Shown: one piece after another, positions 1 to 5,086 of the stretch | How the letters are laid out: the number at the start of each line of letters is the position of its first letter | Numbering within the stretch: the first letter of the stretch is position 1 | From: Lachnospiraceae bacterium | Lineage (GTDB): Bacteria; Bacillota; Clostridia; Lachnospirales; Lachnospiraceae | NCBI GenBank assembly: GCA_024699395.1 | Contig: JAILPU010000051.1 | Coordinates: 1 to 5,086 of the forward strand | Reading direction: 5' to 3' | Length of the DNA stretch: 5,086 nt | Position numbers and translations under genes: made by a program | Notes under the pieces: generated by a model | Database searches by the model: none | What the model saw: the letters and a program-made list of their open reading frames with translations, nothing else | What the model was told of the DNA's origin: nothing

Positions 1-26
1 TACCAATAATCACGGAGGTATTTACT

Positions 27-451
27 TTGACCCCTTATAGAGATATATGCAGTAAAACCGGATTAAATATTATTTTTTCTTGGGATTTGAAAAAGCTTTC
101 ATATTTAAGCAATGAAATTAATTTTAATAACATCGATGATCCTGTTGTAAATGAGGCATTATCAAAATTAACATCCTCTGAAAAACAGATCTTATTTATT
201 ATATAGATAGATATCTTGAAATATGTGATAAGATTGGATTTGATTTATTTCGTCATAAAAGGATTACGGAAAAACTAAATAGAAAAGGCCGTTCATATAA
301 ACCAAAAAATAAGAATAAAATTTGGAGTGACGATAATATTGAACCCGTTAATGAATGGGCAATTGATGATAGATCGGATCCTGTTTTGGATGAAGCATAT
401 AAAAAATTAACAGGCAAAGAGATATTGCAACTAATTGAAATGTGCTTTTGA
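27..451 (+). pseudogene. Frameshifted small gene, unknown function, with a duplicated motif
   Basis: I do not recognise the family. One frame opens at TTG 27, seven bases after a GGAGGT (14-19), and runs 59 codons to TAG 204-206. It starts MTPYRDICSKTG. A second frame is open from 182 to TGA 449-451, has no ATG before its last codons, and continues naturally with YIDRYLEICDKIGFDLFRHK. Joining the two needs a -1 shift somewhere between 182 and 203. The A5 run at 181-185 is a likely place for a lost base. Each half carries the same motif: DPVVNEALSKLT (about 138-173) and DPVLDEAYKKLT (about 376-411), about three quarters identical in bases. This pattern faintly recalls the start of sigma-70 region 4-like helices, but no helix-turn-helix is visible, so that is only a guess. 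A 12-codon tail of another frame ends at TAG 38-40 and overlaps the start. About 28 % GC. A sequencing error or two separate small genes are alternatives. Confidence 0.4.
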
Positions 452-465
452 AAGGATTATTGAAT

Positions 466-609
466 ATGTATGTAGAACCATCTTATTATAAAGAATTCAA
501 AACAGTAGATGATATGCCTGGTAGAATGAGGGAGTATCCTTTTGTATATAAAGGAATGAGCATCGATGAATACTGCAGAGAAAGAAATAATTATGTCGAA
601 AACCGGTAG
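466..609 (+). CDS. Small 47-residue hypothetical protein
   Basis: The ORF reads MYVEPSYYKEFKTVDDMPGR, then EYPFVYKGMSIDEYCRERNN, and ends VENR before TAG 607-609. ATG 466 is preceded by AAAGGA (451-456) at nine bases, a credible ribosome binding site that also overlaps the stop of the frameshifted gene upstream, which suggests translational coupling. The protein is acidic and aromatic-rich, with many Tyr, Glu and Asp. It has no signal peptide, membrane segment or cysteine pair. I do not recognise the family. The residue composition looks like a real soluble protein rather than random AT-rich translation, which would favour Ile, Lys and Asn. A remnant of a longer mobile-element gene is possible, because the surrounding DNA looks decayed. 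Confidence 0.4.
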   Translation: MYVEPSYYKEFKTVDDMPGRMREYPFVYKGMSIDEYCRERNNYVENR

Positions 610-878
610 AAGGTACACGAGGGTACTTACATGCCTCTTTGTAAACAACGGGGAAAAAATGTAAGTAATGAATGTTGTTTATAATTAAACGGTTTATGTT
701 TCTTTGTTATTAACGAAGTGATAATATTTCGGATGTTTTTTGAATACTCAATTATTATATGGATGAATGAATAATGAAATCCGGATATATCATTTTCATA
801 GTTTTTCTTCTTGAATTTCACCAATCAATCCGTTATATTTAATCCTGTAAATATATAACCACAATATATAGTGAGTAA

Positions 879-894
879 TGTTTCACGTGAAACA
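879..894. other. parS: parS centromere-like site (ParB/Spo0J binding)
   Basis: TGTTTCACGTGAAACA is a perfect match to the 16-bp Bacillus subtilis parS consensus (TGTTNCACGTGAAACA). The palindrome extends by three paired bases on each side, giving a perfect 22-bp inverted repeat at 876-897. ParB binds such sites with its helix-turn-helix domain, then binds CTP, closes into a clamp and slides onto neighbouring DNA. The site lies 167 bases upstream of parA and just upstream of both promoter candidates, so ParB bound or spreading here could also affect transcription of its own operon. That last point is inference. Confidence 0.96.
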
Positions 895-907
895 TTATAT
901 AGATATT

Positions 908-937
908 TTGATAATATCGTTACCAAATCAATATAAA
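908..937 (+). promoter_or_regulatory. Alternative sigma-A promoter candidate just after parS
   Basis: TTGATA (908-913) and TATAAA (932-937) are separated by 18 bases, a plausible housekeeping promoter. Its -35 box begins only 13 bases after parS, so bound ParB would be expected to interfere. In DNA this AT-rich, chance matches are common, so this is the weaker of the two candidates. Confidence 0.3.
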
Positions 938-983
938 AATGAGATTTTACCAAAGGATATATATAGAATTAGCAGGAATTTAG

Positions 984-992
984 TGTTATAAT
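984..992 (+). promoter_or_regulatory. Probable parA operon promoter, extended -10
   Basis: TGTTATAAT is a perfect extended -10 element (TG, one base, then TATAAT at 987-992). No good -35 box lies at 17-18 bases, which an extended -10 can tolerate. Transcription would start near 999-1000 and give a leader of about 60 bases before parA. It lies about 90 bases beyond parS. Confidence 0.6.
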
Positions 993-1061
993 TTTATCTG
1001 CGAGATTTTGCATTTAAAAGGCTGTGTGAGATCCCGTTATTAATTTTGAAAGGAACCAAAA

Positions 1062-1817
1062 ATGGGAAAGATCATAGCGATAGCAAATCAGAAGGGCGGA
1101 GTAGGTAAGACTACTACGGCCATAAATCTTTCAGCGGCTCTGGCGGAGAAAGGCAAGAAGGTATTGCTGATAGATGCGGATCCTCAGGGTAATGCAACCA
1201 GTGGATTCGGAATCGATAAAAACGAAGTTGAGCCGACTCTGTATGAATTGTTCCTGGATGAATGTTCTGTAAGTGATTGCATCAAAAAAGACGTAATCAA
1301 AAATGTGTCCATCATACCATCCAACATGAATCTGGCGGCAGCCGAAATCGATCTTATCGGAATAGAAAAGAAAGAATTTATATTAAGGGATGCGGTAGAT
1401 TATATAAAAGACGAATATGATTTTATAATAATAGACTGTCCTCCCTCTTTAAATGTGCTGACCATTAATTCCATGACAACGGCAGACAGTATAATAGTTC
1501 CCATTCAGTGTGAGTATTATGCACTGGAGGGATTGAGCCAGTTGATCCATACAGCAAATCTGGTTAAGGAAAGACTTAACCCCAAGCTTGATATGGAGGG
1601 TGTTGTTTTCACAATGTACGACTCCAGAACAAATCTGTCAGTCCAGGTTGTGGAGAATGTAAAAGGCAGTCTTCAGCAGAAGGTATATAAGACAATGATA
1701 CCCAGAAACATAAGACTTGCGGAGGCACCCAGTTTCGGTCAGCCCATAAATGTGTACGATCCCAAGTCTTCGGGAGCTGAAGCTTATATGCAGTTGGCAG
1801 AGGAAGTAATAGGTTAG
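1062..1817 (+). CDS. parA: ParA/Soj chromosome-partitioning ATPase
   Basis: This is a ParA-family (MinD/SIMIBI class) ATPase of 251 residues, the usual length for chromosomal Soj, with no N-terminal DNA-binding extension of the plasmid P1 type. It shows the deviant Walker A motif KGGVGKTTT (residues 11-19, signature Lys11 and catalytic-site Lys16), the A' motif DADPQGNAT (38-46), and Walker B at FIIIDCPPS (121-129, Asp125). It also has MYDSRTNLS (185-193), whose Arg188 matches the Soj arginine used for DNA binding, and the conserved IPRNIRLAEAPSFG segment (213-226). ATP-bound ParA dimers bind DNA non-specifically and are released when ParB stimulates hydrolysis. In Bacillus, Soj also controls DnaA. 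ATG 1062 has GAAAGGA seven bases upstream, and residue 1 sits at the normal family start. It is the first gene of the operon, 16 bases before parB. Confidence 0.98.
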   Translation: MGKIIAIANQKGGVGKTTTAINLSAALAEKGKKVLLIDADPQGNATSGFGIDKNEVEPTLYELFLDECSVSDCIKKDVIKNVSIIPSNMNLAAAEIDLIGIEKKEFILRDAVDYIKDEYDFIIIDCPPSLNVLTINSMTTADSIIVPIQCEYYALEGLSQLIHTANLVKERLNPKLDMEGVVFTMYDSRTNLSVQVVENVKGSLQQKVYKTMIPRNIRLAEAPSFGQPINVYDPKSSGAEAYMQLAEEVIG

Positions 1818-1820
1818 GTT

Positions 1821-1828
1821 GAAAGGGG
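1821..1828 (+). promoter_or_regulatory. Ribosome binding site that sets the parB start
   Basis: GAAAGGGG ends five bases before ATG 1834. An in-frame TTG at 1819 would place this Shine-Dalgarno sequence inside the coding region and add MKGEK before the conserved MARSALGKGL start, so ATG 1834 is preferred. Confidence 0.85.
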
Positions 1829-1833
1829 AAAAA

Positions 1834-2715
1834 ATGGCAAGATCAGCTTTGGGAAAGGGATTGGATGGACTGATCCCCAACAAGATTGAAAAGAAAGAGC
1901 CTGAAAAGACAAAAGAATTAAAGGCAAACGATAAGGAAGTAACATACGTAAAAATTACGAAGCTTCAGAGAAACAGCAATCAGCCCAGAAAAACTTTTAA
2001 CGACGATTCACTTCAGGAGCTTTCCGAATCCATTAAGATCCACGGAGTAATCTTTCCCATCTATGTACAGAAGAGAGATGACTATTATGAGATAATAGCC
2101 GGGGAGAGAAGATGGAGAGCTGCAAGGTTAGCAGGGTTAAAGGAAGTTCCCGTTATAATAAACGACAGCTATACCGAACAGCAGATTGCTGAAATATCTC
2201 TTATAGAGAACCTTCAGAGAGAAGACTTAAACCCCATCGAGGAAGCCATGGCTTACAAGAGCATAATGGATGAGTACAACCTCAAACAGGATCAGGTTGC
2301 GGAGAGAGTTTCAAAGAGCAGAGCTACCATTACCAATTCCCTGAGATTGTTGAAGCTTACGGATAAGGTTCAGCAGATGGTAGTGGACAAGATGATATCC
2401 GAGGGACATGCCAGAGCGCTTTTGGGAGTTGAAAACAGTGAAGAGCAGTACAATCTGGCTTTGAGAATTTTTGACGAAAGACTTTCCGTAAGGGAAGTTG
2501 AAAAGATTGTAAAATCCATGTCAAAGCCCAAAAAGCCCAAGAAGGAAAAAGATAAAAATCTTGACGCGGTATATAAGGATCTTGAAGAGAAGCTCAAGGA
2601 AAGACTCAGCACAAAGGTAACCATAACCGAGAACGGAAAGGGAGCCGGCAAGCTGGAGATAGAGTTTTACAACAATGAGGATCTGGACAGAATTCTTGAT
2701 ATAATAAACGGTTAA
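1834..2715 (+). CDS. parB: ParB/Spo0J chromosome-partitioning CTPase, parS-binding protein
   Basis: ParB binds parS, hydrolyses CTP, spreads as a sliding clamp, stimulates ParA and helps recruit SMC condensin to the origin. The 293-residue protein has the full architecture. The N-terminal ALGKGLDGLI peptide (5-14) is the ParA-stimulating motif. The N-terminal CTP-binding domain carries NQPRKTF (49-55), the nucleotide-binding GERRWRAARLAG (90-101) and ENLQREDLNPIEEA (125-138). The helix-turn-helix spans about 149-175 (KQDQVAERVSKSRATITNSL). A Lys/Pro-rich linker (229-241) leads to the C-terminal dimerisation domain (about 242-293). All key residues appear intact. It is a ParB rather than the Noc paralogue, because it sits beside parA and a canonical parS is present. 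Only 13 bases separate it from the next gene. Confidence 0.98.
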   Translation: MARSALGKGLDGLIPNKIEKKEPEKTKELKANDKEVTYVKITKLQRNSNQPRKTFNDDSLQELSESIKIHGVIFPIYVQKRDDYYEIIAGERRWRAARLAGLKEVPVIINDSYTEQQIAEISLIENLQREDLNPIEEAMAYKSIMDEYNLKQDQVAERVSKSRATITNSLRLLKLTDKVQQMVVDKMISEGHARALLGVENSEEQYNLALRIFDERLSVREVEKIVKSMSKPKKPKKEKDKNLDAVYKDLEEKLKERLSTKVTITENGKGAGKLEIEFYNNEDLDRILDIING

Positions 2716-2728
2716 GGAAACAATATAA

Positions 2729-3253
2729 ATGACATATGAAAACAGCATATTAAATCAAATGGGGCTGGGTAATACGGACCCCGGAATATGGGTGATACTG
2801 ACTTTTGTTTCGTTGGTATTACTTTTAATCCTTTTGATCGTCATCGCAGTAAACTCTTCAAAAATTTCAAAGATGAAGAAGAGACTTGATGCTCTTACAA
2901 AGGGTAGCAGCGGAGACAGTCTTGAAAAAGAGATAAGAGATATAATCCGTGAGAACGAAGAGATCAAAAAGGATGTGGAGCAAAACAGAAAAGATATTGA
3001 AATCATCTACGGTAAGGTGAAGGGTGCATACCAGAAAATGGGACTGGTAAGGTACAACGCATTTACCCAGATGGGAGGGGCACTAAGTTTTTGCCTGGTA
3101 CTGCTTGATGAGAAAAATGACGGCTTTGTCATAAATTCGGTTCACAGTACAGACGGTTGTTACACATATTCCAAGGAGATAAGAGACGGTAAATGCAATA
3201 TCGACTTGGGAGATGAAGAGAAGGAAGCATTGTCTATAGCAATGGGAGTGTAA
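2729..3253 (+). CDS. DUF4446 family membrane-anchored protein
   Basis: This 174-residue protein belongs to the DUF4446 family, which in Clostridia is typically found just downstream of parB. Its function is unknown to me. From N to C terminus: a short leader (1-19), one strong hydrophobic segment (about 20-42, rich in Leu/Ile/Val) followed by Lys-rich SSKISKMKKR, which predicts a single-pass anchor with the bulk of the protein in the cytoplasm. Next comes a charged, probably coiled-coil stretch (about 62-96). The conserved family core follows: MGLVRYNAF (104-112), MGGALSFCLVLLD (115-127) and NSVHSTDGCYTYSK (136-149). No catalytic signature is evident. ATG 2729 has AAGGA (2714-2718) ten bases upstream, overlapping the parB stop. 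A later in-frame ATG at 2759 would keep the membrane segment but lacks a clear ribosome site. It lies three bases before the HD gene, suggesting strict co-expression. Confidence 0.9.
   Translation: MTYENSILNQMGLGNTDPGIWVILTFVSLVLLLILLIVIAVNSSKISKMKKRLDALTKGSSGDSLEKEIRDIIRENEEIKKDVEQNRKDIEIIYGKVKGAYQKMGLVRYNAFTQMGGALSFCLVLLDEKNDGFVINSVHSTDGCYTYSKEIRDGKCNIDLGDEEKEALSIAMGV
3244..3248 (+). promoter_or_regulatory. Ribosome binding site for the GTG-started HD gene
   Basis: GGGAG lies within the last codons of the DUF4446 gene, eight bases before GTG 3257. This supports the GTG start and suggests translational coupling between the two genes. Confidence 0.6.
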
Positions 3254-3256
3254 AAA

Positions 3257-4309
3257 GTGATCAAAAAGAGGATTGATCTTTTAAAAGGGGACGAAATCCT
3301 GGCAAGGGCCATTATGTCGGATGATTATAAAGTTATTCTTCCTGCCGGCGTGACACTCAAAAAGGATTTTGTTGAAAGACTTGAATGTTTTGGTATAAAG
3401 GAAGTATACATCAAAGAGGAGAACGTGGACGAAGAAGAAGTGGCCATTCTCAGAGAAGATGTGGAGAATGCGGTAGTTAAAAAGGTTCATGAAATCCTTG
3501 AGAAGCATACCTACCAGAACAATGATGATCTTAAGGACATTGGCAAGCAGGTGGAAAATATTATGTCCACCATTCTTGAGAAGGATGAGGTCATTGAAAA
3601 AATATATGACGTTAAGGAGCGGAGCAACGATATTTATGAGCACTCCGTTAATATGTGTGCTCTGGCAATCTTAACTGCATTAAAGATGGGGCTTGAAAAA
3701 GAATCGGTACACGCCATCGGAGTGGGATGTCTTCTCCACGATATCGGCTTAAGATATATGAACATTGATTGTGACGATAACAGTATCGACAATCTTTCCG
3801 GTGCGGAAGTTCAGGAATATATGAAGCATCCCGTTTACGGTTATACATCGGTGAAGGATGAAGACTGGCTTTCAAGTTTGAGTAAGGCGGTTATTCTTTC
3901 CCACCACGAGAGATTGGACGGGGGAGGATTTCCTTTAAAGATAAAGGATATTCCCATAGAGAGCCGCATTGTTGCGGTGTGTGATGTTTTTGATGAGATG
4001 ATCTGCGGAATATTCTGCAGAAGTGTTATGGTTCATGAGGCAATCGAATATCTGAAAACCTTCAGCGGAATCAAGTACGACAGAGAGGTTGTAAATCTGT
4101 TTTTGAGTTTTATAGCAGCATATCCTGTGGGAACCAGAGTATTAACCAGTGACGGAGAGGAAGCCGTTGTGGTATATCAGAACAAGGATTTTCCTGACAG
4201 ACCTGTCATTAAAATAACCAGGGACGCATCGGGTAGGAAAGTAAACGGTGAAATAATAAAGGATCTGGTTAAGAGCCACAGTCTGTTTATAAAAGAAGTA
4301 TTAGAATAA
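3257..4309 (+). CDS. Divergent HD-GYP family protein (putative cyclic-dinucleotide phosphodiesterase)
   Basis: HD-GYP enzymes are metal-dependent phosphodiesterases that hydrolyse cyclic di-GMP or related dinucleotides. This 350-residue, apparently cytoplasmic protein starts at GTG. Its N-terminal module (about 1-55, L-x-x-GDEIL, then ILPAGVTLKK and FGIKEVYI) is of the type often fused ahead of HD-GYP domains. A charged helical linker follows (56-120). The HD-GYP core covers about 121-285. Candidate metal ligands are all present with near-normal spacing: Asp125, His129, His161-Asp162, His191, His216-His217 and Asp243. The signature reads HHERLDGGGFP (216-226). Oddities: HDIGK is HDIGL, GYP is GFP, and the usual RPYR segment after the DVFDA motif is replaced by GIFCRS (251-256), which removes an arginine associated with cyclic di-GMP contact. 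The C-terminal YPVGTRV...SDGEEAVVV and RPVIKI stretch (289-320) is a common beta-rich tail of the family. Metal binding looks plausible, but substrate and activity are uncertain. Confidence 0.85.
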   Translation: MIKKRIDLLKGDEILARAIMSDDYKVILPAGVTLKKDFVERLECFGIKEVYIKEENVDEEEVAILREDVENAVVKKVHEILEKHTYQNNDDLKDIGKQVENIMSTILEKDEVIEKIYDVKERSNDIYEHSVNMCALAILTALKMGLEKESVHAIGVGCLLHDIGLRYMNIDCDDNSIDNLSGAEVQEYMKHPVYGYTSVKDEDWLSSLSKAVILSHHERLDGGGFPLKIKDIPIESRIVAVCDVFDEMICGIFCRSVMVHEAIEYLKTFSGIKYDREVVNLFLSFIAAYPVGTRVLTSDGEEAVVVYQNKDFPDRPVIKITRDASGRKVNGEIIKDLVKSHSLFIKEVLE

Positions 4310-4336
4310 AATTTAACATATTTTGGAGGCATTGAA

Positions 4337-5086
4337 ATGATCGACATTAAGTTTTTACGTGAGAATCCGGATATTGTAAAGGAGAACATAAAGAAGAAGT
4401 TTCAGGATGAGAAACTGAAACTTGTTGATGAGATAATCGATCTGGATCTTAAAAGCAGAAAGGCAAAACAGGAGGCTGACGAATTAAGATCCATGAGAAA
4501 CAAGATCTCCAAGGAGATCGGAGCTTTGATGGCTCAGGGAAAGAAGGAAGAGGCAGAGCTTAAAAAGAAAGAAGTCAGTGATAATGCAAAGCGTTTAAGT
4601 GAGCTTGAGGCAGAGGAGACACAGTATTCCGAAAAAGTTACCGAGCTTATGATGGTAATCCCCAACATCATCGATCCTTCAGTTCCCATCGGTGAAGATG
4701 ATTCCAAGAATGTGGAGATAGAGAAGTTCGGTGATCCCGTGGTTCCCGATTTTGAGGTTCCCTATCACGCTGACATTCTTGAATCCATTTCAGGTCTTGA
4801 TAAGGAAGCGGCAGGAAGAACAAGCGGAAACGGTTTCTATTATCTTATGGGTGATGCCGCCAGAATTCATTCCGCAATGATAAGTTATGCCAGAGATTTC
4901 ATGATTGATAAGGGATTCACTTACTGCATACCTCCCTTTATGATCAGAAGCAGTGTTGTAAACGGTGTTATGAGCTTCGCGGAAATGGAAGCTATGATGT
5001 ATAAGATTGAGGGCGAGGATCTTTATCTTATCGGAACTTCCGAGCACTCAATGATCGGTAAGTTTAAGGGTGAGATGGTGGAGGAG
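4337..5086 (+). CDS. serS: Seryl-tRNA synthetase, N-terminal part (runs off window)
   Basis: SerRS charges tRNA-Ser, and tRNA-Sec where present, with serine. The first 250 codons of the usual 420 or so are present, with no stop before the window end. The start MIDIKFLRENPDIVKENIKK is typical. Residues about 30-100 form the charged antiparallel coiled-coil arm that contacts the tRNA long variable arm. VIPNIIDPSVPIGEDDSKNV (107-126) is the conserved linker into the class II catalytic domain, which begins at about 145. MYKIEGEDLYLIGTSEHSMIG (221-241) corresponds to the region with the Thr-x-Glu serine-recognition motif (Thr234-Ser-Glu236). Here it reads GTSEHSMIG where E. coli-like enzymes have PTAEVPLTN. 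ATG 4337 follows GGAGG (4325-4329) at seven bases. Only 27 bases separate it from the HD gene, leaving no room for a T-box leader, so expression probably depends on read-through or a promoter inside the HD gene. Confidence 0.96.
   Translation, partial: MIDIKFLRENPDIVKENIKKKFQDEKLKLVDEIIDLDLKSRKAKQEADELRSMRNKISKEIGALMAQGKKEEAELKKKEVSDNAKRLSELEAEETQYSEKVTELMMVIPNIIDPSVPIGEDDSKNVEIEKFGDPVVPDFEVPYHADILESISGLDKEAAGRTSGNGFYYLMGDAARIHSAMISYARDFMIDKGFTYCIPPFMIRSSVVNGVMSFAEMEAMMYKIEGEDLYLIGTSEHSMIGKFKGEMVEE

Larger units (their letters stand above)
610..1061. other. AT-rich intergenic region holding parS and the parA promoter
   Basis: This 452-base stretch has no convincing gene on either strand. Hand counts give about 24 % GC for 661-1020, against roughly 40 % in the genes to the right. 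It contains the parS palindrome (879-894), two promoter candidates and the parA ribosome binding site, GAAAGGA (1048-1054), seven bases before the start codon. A loose inverted repeat, TAAACAAC (642-649) with GTTGTTTA (674-681), encloses a 24-base loop. It has no U-tract directly after it, so I do not call it a terminator. Minus-strand frames here are low-complexity AT-driven translations. Confidence 0.7.

Noticed and set aside
2..40. Tail of an upstream gene ending at TAG 38-40 (reads HGGIYFDPL at its end)
   Set aside because: Only 12 codons are visible, too few to distinguish a gene end from chance.
180..206. Programmed -1 ribosomal frameshift joining the two halves of the left-hand gene
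   Set aside because: The GAAAAAC run does not meet the X-XXY-YYZ pattern in the zero frame and no strong downstream stem is evident, so mutation or sequencing error is simpler.
457..648. Minus-strand 63-codon frame opposite the 47-residue ORF
   Set aside because: It is antisense to the better-supported small ORF, rich in Ile/Phe/Tyr as expected for AT-rich noise, with no ribosome binding site seen.
813..822. Second parS half-site (TTTCAC)
   Set aside because: Only six bases match and there is no palindromic partner, which is expected by chance.
627..824. Minus-strand 65-codon frame starting at a TTG
   Set aside because: It is a low-complexity AT-driven translation with no clear ribosome binding site and no family resemblance.
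966..983. Short direct repeat GAATTAG / GAATTTAG before the parA promoter
   Set aside because: It is too short and imperfect to separate from chance in very AT-rich DNA.
1819..1833. TTG 1819 as the parB start
   Set aside because: The strong Shine-Dalgarno sequence would fall inside the coding region, and the conserved ParB N terminus begins at ATG 1834.
4310..4336. T-box riboswitch or terminator ahead of serS
   Set aside because: Only 27 bases are available and no hairpin or U-tract is present.

Overview
The window carries a conserved chromosome-partitioning gene cluster, preceded by about 1 kb of AT-rich DNA with decayed-looking small genes. Gene content points to a Firmicute of class Clostridia, most likely Lachnospiraceae. 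The supporting signs are a Soj-type ParA, a Spo0J-type ParB, a Bacillus-type parS, a DUF4446 protein directly after parB, serS at the end, strong AGGAGG-like ribosome binding sites, and AT-rich coding DNA rich in AGA arginine codons. The genus cannot be fixed from sequence reading alone.

Left part (1-609): about 29 % GC by hand count, with short open frames in three different registers. Positions 27-451 look like one frameshifted gene that carries a repeated DPV-x-x-EA-x-x-KLT motif. Positions 466-609 form a separate 47-residue ORF with a good ribosome binding site and no recognised family. Middle (610-1061): about 450 bases without a convincing gene and still more AT-rich. It contains a perfect 16-bp parS centromere site (879-894, within a 22-bp palindrome) and two promoter candidates for the genes to the right.

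Right part (1062-5086): five genes on the plus strand, almost back to back: parA, parB, a membrane-anchored DUF4446 protein, a divergent HD-GYP-family protein, and the first 250 codons of serS, which runs off the window edge. Gaps are 16, 13, 3 and 27 bases and no terminator is visible between the genes, so they are probably co-transcribed at least as far as the HD gene.

ParB should load at the parS just upstream of its own operon and slide outward as a CTP-dependent clamp. ParA would be the ATPase partner in origin segregation and replication control. The DUF4446 and HD-GYP-like proteins have no established role in segregation, but their tight linkage makes a link to the cell envelope or nucleotide signalling worth testing. 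I saw no tRNA, rRNA, CRISPR array, insertion sequence or riboswitch.
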